A stretch of 64,000 nt of DNA from Paenibacillus riograndensis SBR5 (GTDB taxonomy: Bacteria; Bacillota; Bacilli; Paenibacillales; Paenibacillaceae). This document shows positions 17,080-25,447 of the stretch, piece after piece. The notes under the pieces are model-generated. The model did no database searches. It saw only the letters and a list, made by a program, of their open reading frames with translations, and was not told the origin of the DNA. The DNA lies in contig NZ_LN831776.1 of NCBI RefSeq assembly GCF_000981585.1, positions 1,565,001 to 1,629,000 on the forward strand. Reading direction: 5' to 3'. Numbering within the stretch: the stretch's first letter is position 1; each line of letters begins with the position of its first letter. The position numbers and the translations under genes are program-made.

Positions 17080-17190
17080 TGGAAAAAGGGAACTTAATTC
17101 TCCCCAAAATCAACAATTGTGGGATTTAAGTGGAAAATAGCTTGCGGAGAATAGGAGGCACGGGCAAATTAGTTATCTTTTTTCCACTTG
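17080..17190. repeat. Second dispersed element (TTGGAAAAAG family), copy A
   Basis: Begins TTGGAAAAAGGGAACTTAAT, continues CCCAAAATCAACAATT and TTTAAGTGGAAAA, and ends AATTAGTTATCTTTTTTCC. The ends form an inverted repeat. A relative occurs at 63842-63975. It abuts copy 3 of the other element. Confidence 0.75.
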
Positions 17191-17245
17191 GAATGCCGAA
17201 GGATTCATAAAGGGTTCTCCAGGCGACGCTAAACTGAAAGCATAA

Positions 17246-17287
17246 ACGGCTGCATTGTCCAGTGAACGACGGTACAGCCGTGTTTTG
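17246..17287 (+). terminator. Terminator-like hairpin
   Basis: Stem ACGGCTG / CAGCCGT with a 22-nt loop, followed by GTTTTGTT. No gene lies directly upstream; it may be part of the repeat-rich intergenic DNA. Confidence 0.4.
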
Positions 17288-17615
17288 TTCAACAGGAAAT
17301 TATATAAAACCCCAAAAATCCGAATCTCTTGGGAACTTCAGATGACCAGTTGCAAGGGGATAGGAGAAGACAGGACCGTATGTAGAGTAACGCGGACAGA
17401 GAAGGCGCTACTCTCGCTACCCGTTAGAATAACCTTTTTCCGGCGAAATCCACGGACAACGTAGGCGTCCTCCCGGAAACTACTACAGCATGCACGGGGC
17501 TCAAAGGGGAAGTTTGCCGGGGTATTGTACTAAATAGTTATAACTATTTTTCATCTTTCTGTCCTCTTGCCTCCATGTTATGATTTGGAAAAAAATGAGA
17601 CGGGTGGGTAAGCTG

Positions 17616-18527
17616 TTGAATGAAACCGTAATTCGGAATTTTAGGCAGGAGGACATGGCAGCGCTGGGTGAATTTTATCAGGTGGTGACGGCAAGCGGTC
17701 CTGTGATTTTTTGGTGGGTGGGCGAAGAAGAGAATTATGAAAATGTGTTATGCGCTTTTGAAGGAAATCAGATGGTTGCCAAAGGCCAGGTTGGGGTATT
17801 CAACGTTATTCCAAATGAAAGCACGGCGGAGAATAAGCATAGGATTTTCATTAATTTGAAGGTTGTGCCGGGCAGGGAAGAGGATGTGGAGCTGCTGAAT
17901 GGTGTGTATGAGCGTCTGCTGGCGCGGGCCGTTGCTGTGAAGGAGACGCTGCCGGAGGGTCACGGCACATTATTGTGTGTGGGGAATTATTCGACCGAAA
18001 CGGGGTATCACCGTTATTTTCAGGAGCAGCAGGGCTATCAGTATTTACATAGTCTGTATAGCCTGCAACGTGATTTGACACAGCCCGTGGTGGAAATGCC
18101 GCTTACGGAAGGACTGGACTGGATACACTGGGGGATGGAGACTCGTGAAGAGCAGAACCAGTATATGAAACTGGAATCAGAGGTGTGGCCGGATGCACCG
18201 ATTGGAGCGGAGCGGCTTGCTGAATATCGTGCCCATCCGCTGTGGACCGCCATTATTGCCCGGGAAGCAGGGACGAGGGTCGCCAGTGTGATGGTTTGGC
18301 AGGAGGATGCGGGTGGCGTTATCGAGGATGTGTTCGTCAGGGAAGCCTGGAGAAGACGCGGCATTGCCCGCTTCCTGCTGGCTGAAGCCCTGAAATATTT
18401 GCAGGGGCACGGGCTTGAAACCGCCTCACTGATAACAGGAACCGACAACCACTCCGCCCAGGCCCTGTATCAATCGGTTGGTTTTCACATTGAAAGCGAA
18501 GAAATCAGATACTATATAGAGCTGTAG
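17616..18527 (+). CDS. GNAT-family N-acetyltransferase, two-domain
   Basis: About 303 residues from TTG 17616, with GGGTGG about 8 nt upstream; in-frame ATGs at 17595 and 17580 are alternatives with poorer ribosome sites. The C-terminal half (about 170-300) is a standard acetyl-CoA-binding GNAT domain: VIEDVFVREAWRRRGIARF gives the R-x-x-G-x-A pyrophosphate loop, followed by 'TDNHSAQALYQSVGFHIES'. The N-terminal half looks like a degenerate copy of the same fold ('VIRNFRQEDMAALGEFYQVV', FINLKVVPG). Acceptor unknown. Single-gene unit with its own terminator. Confidence 0.82.
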   Translation: MNETVIRNFRQEDMAALGEFYQVVTASGPVIFWWVGEEENYENVLCAFEGNQMVAKGQVGVFNVIPNESTAENKHRIFINLKVVPGREEDVELLNGVYERLLARAVAVKETLPEGHGTLLCVGNYSTETGYHRYFQEQQGYQYLHSLYSLQRDLTQPVVEMPLTEGLDWIHWGMETREEQNQYMKLESEVWPDAPIGAERLAEYRAHPLWTAIIAREAGTRVASVMVWQEDAGGVIEDVFVREAWRRRGIARFLLAEALKYLQGHGLETASLITGTDNHSAQALYQSVGFHIESEEIRYYIEL

Positions 18528-18579
18528 AACTCTGCAAAAGCGGCACTGCTTAGCCTATGATGGCCACACAACAGAAGGC

Positions 18580-18625
18580 AACCTCCCGATAATCCCGGCC
18601 TGTGGCTGAGCGATCGGGAGGTTTT
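18580..18625 (+). terminator. Terminator of the GNAT gene
   Basis: Stem AACCTCCCGAT / ATCGGGAGGTT followed by TTCC. Confidence 0.85.
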
Positions 18626-18731
18626 CCTTTGGTCAACTGCACAATACATTTCGTCCGAACATCAATATTATTTAATGAGGCCAGCCTTTATACTGAAAGC
18701 GTGTTCAACAAGAGTTATAGGGGGCTGTACA

Positions 18732-20027
18732 ATGGAAGGATTAACAATAGGCTGGTATGGGGCACTTGCGGGACTGGCGCTCGCGATTATTCTGATCCTG
18801 AGAAAGCTGAATCCGGTTTACTCCTTATTTCTGGGGGCTATCGCAGGTGCGCTGATTGGCGGGGCCAATCTGGAGCAGACGGTGAGTGTACTTGTAAGCG
18901 GTACGCAAAGTGTCATGGGTACGGTTCTGCGCGTGCTTGCCGCCGGTGTATTGGCAGGGGTGATGATGGAATCGGGAGCGGCCGAAACGATTGCCCAGGC
19001 CATCGTGAAGAAATTCGGCGGGAGCAAAGCCATTCTGGCGCTGGCGCTGGCTACGATGATAATTACAGCGGTAGGGGTATTTATCCCCGTGGCCGTACTG
19101 ATAGTGGCACCGATTGCTTTATCTGTAGGCAATAAAATGGGAATCTCCAAAATGGCGCTGCTGCTCGCACTCTCCGGCGGCGGAAAAGCAGGGAACATTA
19201 TCTCACCCAATCCGAATACGATTGCCGCCGCGCGGGGGTTCGACCTGGATCTGAGCCATGTGATGCTGGCCGGCTTCATTCCAGCGGTGTGCGGCTTAAT
19301 TGTAACCGTTATCGTAGCTTCTCTTTTGAAAAATAAAGGTGTCAGGGTGCTGGACGGGGAAGCAGTGTACAACGAAATTGACACCTCCAAATATCCGCCG
19401 CTCGGCAAGGCTATTGTGGCACCGCTTGTTGCGGTCATTCTGCTGATGATCAATCCGATCGGTTCGCTCACGGGCATCGATGCCCTTTCCCGAATTAAAG
19501 TTGATGCCTTGTACATTCTGCCGGTTGCCGGGATTATTGGCCTCCTGGCCATGGGCCAGGGAAACAAAATTCTGGCCTTTACTTCATCCGGCCTCAATAA
19601 AATGACGGCAACGGTGCTGATTCTGATCGGTGCCGGGGGGATTGCCGGACTCATTGCCGCTTCCGACTTGTCCGTGCAGATCGTCAGCCTGATCCAGGCG
19701 GCGGGGATTTCGGGAACTTTCCTGGCACCGATCTCCGGTATTCTGATGGCGGCCGCTACCGGCTCTACCTCGACGGGCGTTATATTGGCGACGGGTTCGT
19801 TTGGACAAGCGATTTTGAATATGGGCACGGCGCCGCTGGCCGCAGCGGTCATGGTGCATACCGGAGCCACTGTCATCGACTCCCTGCCGCAGGGCAATTA
19901 CTTCCATGTCACAGCGGACAGCATGAAAATGTCGATTAAGCAGCGGATGGGGCTCATTCCCTATGAAGCGGTGGTTGGCGGGACGATGGCGGTTGCGGCG
20001 ACGGTCATTTACGGGTTTTTGTTATAG
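18732..20027 (+). CDS. GntP-family permease (probable glycerate/gluconate uptake)
   Basis: 431 residues from ATG 18732, with AGGGGG 8 nt upstream; an ATG at 18675 adds 19 residues without a ribosome site. About 12 hydrophobic segments and the glycine-rich segments typical of GntP carriers: 'LALSGGGKAGNIISPNPNTI' and 'ISGILMAAATGSTSTGVIL'. A proton-coupled importer of sugar acids. The next gene, 35 bp on, is glycerate kinase, and a CdaR-type regulator follows on the other strand, so glycerate is the likeliest substrate. Confidence 0.87.
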   Translation: MEGLTIGWYGALAGLALAIILILRKLNPVYSLFLGAIAGALIGGANLEQTVSVLVSGTQSVMGTVLRVLAAGVLAGVMMESGAAETIAQAIVKKFGGSKAILALALATMIITAVGVFIPVAVLIVAPIALSVGNKMGISKMALLLALSGGGKAGNIISPNPNTIAAARGFDLDLSHVMLAGFIPAVCGLIVTVIVASLLKNKGVRVLDGEAVYNEIDTSKYPPLGKAIVAPLVAVILLMINPIGSLTGIDALSRIKVDALYILPVAGIIGLLAMGQGNKILAFTSSGLNKMTATVLILIGAGGIAGLIAASDLSVQIVSLIQAAGISGTFLAPISGILMAAATGSTSTGVILATGSFGQAILNMGTAPLAAAVMVHTGATVIDSLPQGNYFHVTADSMKMSIKQRMGLIPYEAVVGGTMAVAATVIYGFLL

Positions 20028-20062
20028 AGTACAGGCATTAATATATGGTATGGGGTGAGGAT

Positions 20063-21211
20063 ATGAAGGGAAAAGAAAAAACATTCGTACTGGCGCCGGA
20101 TTCCTTCAAAGAGAGCATGACTGCCAAAGAAGTCTGCATTGCCATGGAAAAGGGGCTGCGGAAGGTCTATCCGGCTGCCCATTATATTCATGTACCGATG
20201 GCTGACGGCGGGGAAGGAACCGTACAGTCCCTGGTCGATGCTTCGGGCGGGGAAATTCATTATAAAGAGGTGAACGGACCGCTCGGGCAAAAGGTTACGG
20301 CGAAATACGGCATTCTTGGCGGCGGACAGACTGCGGCGATTGAGATGGCTTCCGCGAGCGGCATCCATCTGGTGCCGAAGGAAACCCGGAACCCCTTGAT
20401 CACAACCACTTACGGCACCGGAGAGTTGATCCGGGAGTGCCTGGACCGGGGCATCCGCAAAATCATCATCGGCATCGGCGGCAGCGCGACGAATGACGGG
20501 GGAGCCGGCATGGCCGAGGCGCTCGGGGCCCGGTTCCTGGATGAGTCGGGAGCGGAGCTTCCCCGGGGCGGCGGCAGTCTGGACAGACTGGCAAGCATAG
20601 ATATTTCTGCGCTGGACGAACGCCTCCAGCATGTACAAATGATTGTTGCCTGCGATGTGACGAATCCGCTGTGCGGGGAGCAGGGGGCTTCCCGGGTATT
20701 TGGCCCGCAAAAGGGAGCTACACCGGAAATGGTGCAAAAACTTGATGCGAATCTTGCCCATTATGCGGCGGTCGTGAAGCAGCAGCTTCACAAGGATGTG
20801 CGTGATCTGCCCGGTGCAGGTGCTGCCGGAGGGTTAGGTGCGGGGCTGCTGATCTTTACCCAGGCTGTGCTGCAGAAGGGAATTGAGATTGTTATTGAAT
20901 ATACCGGCCTGAAGGAAAAACTGGCTGGCGCCGATGTGGTGTTCACAGGCGAAGGCGGCATTGACTTTCAGACGAAGTTCGGGAAAACTCCCTACGGTGT
21001 CGCCCGTGCAGCCAAAGCCGGCGGACAAAAGGTCATCGCTGTCGCCGGTTACATCGGCGAGGGCATAGATGCCCTGTATGAGGAAGGCTTCACGGCAATC
21101 TTCGGCATTGTTCCCGGGGCCTCCGGCCTGGAGAAGCTGCTGGCTGAGGGGCCGCAGAACGTCGAGCGGACCTGTGAGAATATTGCGAGAATTCTGAAGC
21201 TAAGCGAATAG
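20063..21211 (+). CDS. garK: Glycerate kinase (GlxK/GarK family)
   Basis: 382 residues from ATG 20063 with GGGGTGAGG upstream. Family motifs: 'VLAPDSFKESMTAKEV', 'VPMADGGEGTVQSLVDA', 'IIIGIGGSATNDGGAGMAEA', 'LPGAGAAGGLGAGLL' and FTGEGGIDFQTKFGKTP. It phosphorylates D-glycerate, feeding glycolysis as 2-phosphoglycerate in the GarK type. Forms an operon with the permease, and a shared terminator separates it from the regulator. Confidence 0.93.
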   Translation: MKGKEKTFVLAPDSFKESMTAKEVCIAMEKGLRKVYPAAHYIHVPMADGGEGTVQSLVDASGGEIHYKEVNGPLGQKVTAKYGILGGGQTAAIEMASASGIHLVPKETRNPLITTTYGTGELIRECLDRGIRKIIIGIGGSATNDGGAGMAEALGARFLDESGAELPRGGGSLDRLASIDISALDERLQHVQMIVACDVTNPLCGEQGASRVFGPQKGATPEMVQKLDANLAHYAAVVKQQLHKDVRDLPGAGAAGGLGAGLLIFTQAVLQKGIEIVIEYTGLKEKLAGADVVFTGEGGIDFQTKFGKTPYGVARAAKAGGQKVIAVAGYIGEGIDALYEEGFTAIFGIVPGASGLEKLLAEGPQNVERTCENIARILKLSE

Positions 21212-21222
21212 CATAGAAAAAC

Positions 21223-21254
21223 AGCGGCCCTGGAGTGTTCTCTTCAGGGCCGCT
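21223..21254. terminator. Bidirectional terminator between garK and cdaR
   Basis: Stem AGCGGCCCTG / CAGGGCCGCT in the gap between the convergent genes; A-rich on the left side, T-containing on the right. Confidence 0.8.
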
Positions 21255-21271
21255 TGTCGTGTGAAGCAGCA

Positions 21272-22318
21272 CTACTTGTAGAGCGCCAGCAGACCGTGCG
21301 TGAGCTCGAACAACTGGAGCAGATTGCGCGGATCTTTTCCGGTCAGGGCCTGAATCCGTTTCAGGCGGTATTGCAGCGTGTTGCGGTGGATATTCAAGTC
21401 ATCGGCGGTATGGGAGACGCTGCAATTATGGTTAATGAAGCTTCGAAGCGTCTCAATCATATCTACGGCATCCTCCAGCTTGGCGGCGGTGTTCAGCGGG
21501 GCCAAGGAAGCGTGGCTCAGCTTCACCAGAAATTCCACGTTTTCAAAAGCGATGACCTGTGCAGCAGGCTTCAGCGCCAGCAGAATATTCATCGCGGATC
21601 TGGCCTGGCGGTAGCTTTCGGCTATGCTCGCTTCCTGCTTGCCGGCGGCGATCAGCACTTGGGGCTGGCCTCGCAAAAGCTCGCGGATCAGTGGTCCGGG
21701 ATCGCCTGACTCCTGTAAAATAAGCAGCTGCGTCTCTTCATCTATAGCAAAGGAAGGGTAGCGCAGCAGCAGCTTGTCCGGGTCTGCTTCGGCATTGAAA
21801 TGCTTGATGTACAGCACCACGGTTTTCAGCAGCAGGTCGATCTGATACGGCGCTGCTTCTTTTCTCAGCTTTTGGGAATAGGCTCCCTGATGATTCAGCA
21901 GCAGTTCAAGGAAGGCTTTTTTGCGATTCGCTTCATGGGCCAGAGTCTCCAAGCTGTTGCGCTGCTCAATTAACAGGGATACGGTAGTTCTGACAATATT
22001 GCAAAAAGGGCGGACCTCATCCGGATTCCCTGAGATGCCGATGACTCCTACGCGGGTATGACCGATTACAATCGGTTCATTGGTGCCTTTTTTCTCAAAA
22101 CGGCTGTCCTCCCAGACCTCAACCATTCTCCCGGTGGACAGCGCCTGGACCGCTCCCTGATGCACCGTGCCGATCCGTTCCCTTCGGCCGCTGCCGATAA
22201 TAATCCCGTCTGCGTTCATGATATTAATATTGTATGGGATGTCCGTCATCATTTTATCCACGATCTCCTGGGCCTGATTCTCGGAAAGCTGGAACAAATC
22301 CACATCCTCCTTCGTCAA
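21272..22318 (-). CDS. cdaR: CdaR-type sugar-diacid regulator
   Basis: 348 residues. The N-terminal third is a putative diacid-recognition domain ('QAQEIVDKMMTDIPYNINIM', 'GVIGISGNPDEVRPFCNIVR'). The C-terminus is a PucR/CdaR-type helix-turn-helix: 'HTADDLNIHRNTLQYRLKRI' followed by TGKDPRNLLQL. E. coli CdaR activates garate/glycerate genes. Convergent to the GntP-garK operon, so control of that operon is likely. The start has a usable AAGGAGGA just upstream on the minus strand. Confidence 0.88.
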   Translation of the reverse strand: MTKEDVDLFQLSENQAQEIVDKMMTDIPYNINIMNADGIIIGSGRRERIGTVHQGAVQALSTGRMVEVWEDSRFEKKGTNEPIVIGHTRVGVIGISGNPDEVRPFCNIVRTTVSLLIEQRNSLETLAHEANRKKAFLELLLNHQGAYSQKLRKEAAPYQIDLLLKTVVLYIKHFNAEADPDKLLLRYPSFAIDEETQLLILQESGDPGPLIRELLRGQPQVLIAAGKQEASIAESYRQARSAMNILLALKPAAQVIAFENVEFLVKLSHASLAPLNTAAKLEDAVDMIETLRSFINHNCSVSHTADDLNIHRNTLQYRLKRIQALTGKDPRNLLQLFELTHGLLALYK

Positions 22319-22521
22319 ATGGGTAAATAACAGTTAGGGCCTTGCGGCTGATCCGTTACATTGAAGTTGTTGTGCATCTGAACAAAAGTATAGCGGTTTT
22401 TAATGCTGTTGTCAGGGGCACTTGCCTGTTTCGGGTAAATCTGGTCCATCTGCAACATTAATCCAGCTGCGGACGTCTAAATACAGAGAGAGAGAAACAG
22501 CAGCATAAGGAGGGATTTTCA

Positions 22522-23331
22522 ATGATTACTGTAAAAAAAATATTAGGGCATTCCGCCCTGGCCGCTCTTTTGCTGGTCCTTGCGGCCTGCAATTCAGCGT
22601 CTGAAGCGGAGCCGCAGCAGACCCAGGGTTCGCCTTCGCCAAGCGCGTCAGCGAGCGCAGCGCCAAGCGCGTCAGCGAGCGCAGCGCCAAGCGCATCAGC
22701 GAGCGCAGCGCCAAGCACGTCAGCGAGTGCAGTGCCAAGCGCGCCAGCAAGCGCAGCGCCGGCTTCTTCGGAACCGGCAGAGAGCCAGGTGCCGCAGGCT
22801 TCGGGCGCACCGGAGGAAGGGACGCCTCCTACAGCTATGGAAGCGGCAACCACAGTGCTGCGAGCCCTGAGCCGAGGCAATATGGAGACCCTCGCATCCT
22901 GGGCGCACCCCGACAAAGGTGTCCGTTTTTCACCTTACGCCCATGTTGATACGGCAACTGATCTGGTATTCACCAGAGATCAACTGGAGGGGCTGATGAA
23001 AGATTCTAAACCGTACGTATGGGGGAAATTCGCCGGTTCGGGGGAGGCCATCAAGCTGACCTTTGCGGAATACTTCAAGCGGTTTGTCTATGACGCCGAC
23101 TTCATGAATAAGGCTGAAACGGCCCTGAATAAGGGGCTCGGGCAGGGAACAACCCTGAATAATATCAACGAAGTCTATCCCAAGGACAGCTACGACTTCG
23201 TAGAATATCACATCGCCGGTGTAGATCCGGCCAATGAAGGCATGGACTGGCGCAGCCTGCGCCTGGTCTTCGAGAAAATGGGCGAGGACCGCGCCCTCGT
23301 AGGCATCGTCCACGATCAATGGACGCCATAA
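22522..23331 (+). CDS. Lipoprotein with an Ala/Ser/Pro repeat linker, unknown function
   Basis: 269 residues. The signal peptide ends in lipobox LAAC (Cys23). Residues about 36-82 are an ASASAAPS repeat encoded by 24-bp tandem units and act as a flexible linker to the membrane anchor. Residues about 100-269 form a globular domain ('AATTVLRALSRGNMETLASW', 'AHPDKGVRFSPYAHVDTATD', 'HIAGVDPANEGMDWRSLRLV') similar in feel to extracytoplasmic domains found in Paenibacillus lipoproteins; I cannot name the family. SD AAGGAGGGA lies before ATG. Confidence 0.82.
   Translation: MITVKKILGHSALAALLLVLAACNSASEAEPQQTQGSPSPSASASAAPSASASAAPSASASAAPSTSASAVPSAPASAAPASSEPAESQVPQASGAPEEGTPPTAMEAATTVLRALSRGNMETLASWAHPDKGVRFSPYAHVDTATDLVFTRDQLEGLMKDSKPYVWGKFAGSGEAIKLTFAEYFKRFVYDADFMNKAETALNKGLGQGTTLNNINEVYPKDSYDFVEYHIAGVDPANEGMDWRSLRLVFEKMGEDRALVGIVHDQWTP
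22641..22760 (+). repeat. Five 24-bp tandem repeats inside the lipoprotein gene
   Basis: Units begin at 22641, 22665, 22689, 22713 and 22737, each near AAGCGCGTCAGCGAGCGCAG, and encode an 8-residue Ala/Ser/Pro unit. In-frame slippage would change linker length without breaking the gene. Confidence 0.9.
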
Positions 23332-23342
23332 ATAGAAAAGAG

Positions 23343-23385
23343 ACGGACGCACCACTGGTTTATTCCGGTGGCAGCGTCCGTTTTC
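23343..23385 (+). terminator. Terminator of the lipoprotein gene
   Basis: Stem ACGGACGC / GCGTCCGT, with an inner CCACTGG / CCGGTGG, followed by TTTTC. Confidence 0.88.
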
Positions 23386-23470
23386 TATATGAGCCACACA
23401 TTGAAAAAATACCGGAAATGCCAAGGGGAACGAAGATTGAACACAGGGACGGACTGAGAATCCGTTATTT

Positions 23471-23590
23471 TGCCTAAAACGGCCCTGTCTGCGGGGGTTT
23501 TAGGCAAATAAGCGCACCGGAGTCCGACCGGAATATTCCGGAAAGTCGCTGCATGGTGCAGATAAGCACACTGGAGTCCGGAACCTTCCG
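23471..23590. repeat. Intergenic hairpin and 54-bp direct repeat
   Basis: GCCTAAAAC and GTTTTAGGC form an inverted repeat (23472-23505). ATAAGCGCACCGGAGTCCG at 23508-23526 recurs as ATAAGCACACTGGAGTCCG at 23562-23580. The 23386-23762 gap shows no gene. Confidence 0.65.
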
Positions 23591-23662
23591 ATTTCGTAAC
23601 CATGCTTCAGCGTCCGGCGGTCAGTGTCCCTGCGGCATGTTCCCTTTCGTTTGATCTACGCC

Positions 23663-23691
23663 AAAAAGACCGTGCCTCCGGGGGCACGGTC
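23663..23691 (-). terminator. Terminator of the SLH gene
   Basis: Stem GACCGTGCC / GGCACGGTC with a 6-nt loop; on the minus strand it is followed by TTTTTGG. Confidence 0.85.
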
Positions 23692-23762
23692 TATTTAGGC
23701 CTATCTAAGCAGGTACATCCGGGCCTGCAACCCGGGCCAGTCCTCCAAGTTACAATTCCAGC

Positions 23763-24755
23763 CTACCTTACACTGGAACCGGACGATGAAGGAGCAGCGG
23801 TTAGGGACTTGGCAGTTGCGGTATAACCTTCCGGCAGATACGTTACTGCGGTGCCCTTGGTGATGACCATCGGGTACATTTTGCCCGGGTCGGGCTTGGT
23901 TACGCTGAAATAGATGACCGCCGTCTTGTCTTTGCCGAATTCGATCCGGTTAATAGCCAGTCCATACCCCGGGTTCGGCAGATCATTGACGGTAAGTGTA
24001 ACTTTGTTTACGCCTTGGCCGGCTTTTTCCAGAGTTATTGAACCCTCATACAGCTGAGCAGGAGCTGCGGTTCCCTCATCCGGAGGTGTCACCTCTGGTG
24101 TAATCACCGTTTGGGCAAACTCAGCAGCGTCATAGATCCAGACGGCAGCTTCCGCACGGGTCACCGCATCATTTGGACGGAAAGTATTATTTTTTTCCAA
24201 TGTCACCAAATGGGTGTTCACCAGAATCTGCAGGCTATTCATCTCAGCATTGGACAGCTTGCTGCCATCCGAGATATCGGCGTACATCAGCGTTACCGGG
24301 AAGTTCCCCTTGCTCTGCAAAGCCTGAGTCAGCAAATGGGCGAACTGGATACGTGTCATCGCAGCGTTCGGATCAACCGACTTATCCAGGGTCAGACCGT
24401 TTTGCTTCGCAATGAGGAAGGCGGATGCATACCACGCTTTATCCTTTACTTTGTCAAAATATACACTAGACGTAACTGTACTACCACCGCCCGATGCCTT
24501 CGGGGACAACTGCAGGCCGTTCACAATAAACTGGATGCCTTGGGCAAAGGTAACCTTTGATTTTGGCGCAAATCTGTCCGTAGTCACTCCATTAACGACT
24601 CCCTTGTTATGCAGTGCGTTGATTTTCGACTCAGCGGGATCTCCCTTGATGTCGGAAAATGCAAAAGCCGATGCTCCAAAAGATACGCTTGCCGCCAGAA
24701 TGCCGCACGCAATAGTTATTTTTTTTGCGCTCATCTGGAAAGAATATTTATTCAT
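23763..24755 (-). CDS. S-layer homology (SLH) domain surface protein
   Basis: 330 residues with a signal peptide (hydrophobic 'ITIACGILAASVSFGASAFA'). Three SLH repeats follow: about 33-82 (FSDIKGD...INALHNKGVVNGV), 100-150 (YFDKVKD..WYASAFLIAKQNGL) and 160-205 (YADISDGSKLSNAEMNSLQI ... AVTRAEAAVWIY). SLH repeats anchor proteins to pyruvylated wall polymers. After a Pro/Glu-rich linker the C-terminal 100 residues are a beta-rich domain of unknown role. SD GAGGTG lies just before the start on the minus strand. Confidence 0.9.
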   Translation of the reverse strand: MNKYSFQMSAKKITIACGILAASVSFGASAFAFSDIKGDPAESKINALHNKGVVNGVTTDRFAPKSKVTFAQGIQFIVNGLQLSPKASGGGSTVTSSVYFDKVKDKAWYASAFLIAKQNGLTLDKSVDPNAAMTRIQFAHLLTQALQSKGNFPVTLMYADISDGSKLSNAEMNSLQILVNTHLVTLEKNNTFRPNDAVTRAEAAVWIYDAAEFAQTVITPEVTPPDEGTAAPAQLYEGSITLEKAGQGVNKVTLTVNDLPNPGYGLAINRIEFGKDKTAVIYFSVTKPDPGKMYPMVITKGTAVTYLPEGYTATAKSLTAAPSSSGSSVR

Positions 24756-24837
24756 TGTGCCTCACCTCTTATCCTCTTAGATGGCGGAAAGCGTAGAAAG
24801 GTTGCAGGTCCACTCCAAAAAAATGCAATGCAGAGGA

Positions 24838-25295
24838 ATTATCCCCGCAGCAGCGACTCCACACCGTCCACAAAAATCTCCGTGCCAGTAAAAAGAAACA
24901 ACTCATCCGAAGCCAGGAAAAGCACCAGGTTGGCGGCTTGCTCCGGTTTGCCGGGAGCCTGCTCCAGCGGATGATTGCCGTCCGGAAATTCTAAGGGGAT
25001 TCGTAATTCGTACTTCCTCTAGTTCTTTGCTTTTATACGTATTTTATCCAATATTAGTGTCAATAGAACCGGGGCACACGGCATTTATGCGAATGGTGTA
25101 TTGCGCCAGCTTAAGTAACCGCCGTTTTTCTTCATACGATGGACTCAATCTCCTGTGTAGTTTGTGCGAGATTCACAAGGGAAAGATCAAGTTTATATGC
25201 TACAACCCAATGCTGGGCAAAACGTAAAGCCGTGGCCTTGCTGACCCCTGATGCTCCCCCGGTGACTATTGGGATTCTTTCTTCAGTAACTAAAT
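24838..25295 (-). pseudogene. Decayed short-chain dehydrogenase/reductase
   Basis: On the minus strand three pieces of one SDR survive in different frames. The N-terminal cofactor loop reads ERIPIVTGGASGVSKATALR (about 25290-25225) and runs to a stop near 25140. The piece RINAVCPGSIDTNIG (about 25090-25045) is the segment that normally lies about 30 residues after the catalytic YxxxK. The C-terminus reads QAANLVLFLASDELFLFTGT and EIFVDGVESLL (about 24950-24840). The middle with the Ser-Tyr-Lys site is missing and frames shift between pieces. Not functional. Confidence 0.85.
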
Positions 25296-25447
25296 ACCCT
25301 GTGCCCCCCGGATGAACCAGCCTTTTGATGTGGTGAGAGTACGCGGTAAGAGTATGCGGTGAGGATTGAACAGCGGCGCCTTTTCGCTGTACACTTAGGA
25401 ATGGTAGCGCTTTGATTATAAAATCAGTTCATGACAGGAGAACATAG

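Larger units (their letters stand above)
16656..17615. other. Gene-free interval of about 0.95 kb holding two repeat elements
   Basis: No frame with a ribosome site was found. The interval has a short direct repeat AGTGCTAAT at about 16791-16810, dispersed element copy 3 (16822-17078), a second element type (17080-17190) and a hairpin at 17246-17287. A possible small frame at 17255-17464 has no ribosome site and an unlikely composition. The AT-rich stretch at 17525-17560 may be the promoter of the next gene. Confidence 0.7.

Noticed and set aside
17255..17464. 69-residue frame in the repeat-rich gap
   Set aside because: No ribosome site, unusual composition, overlaps a hairpin.
18818..19897. 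359-residue frame opposite the GntP permease
   Set aside because: Shadow of a GC-rich membrane protein gene; no start signal and no recognisable motif.
25027..25227. 66-residue plus-strand frame
   Set aside because: Lies over the SDR pseudogene on the other strand, which explains the sequence better.
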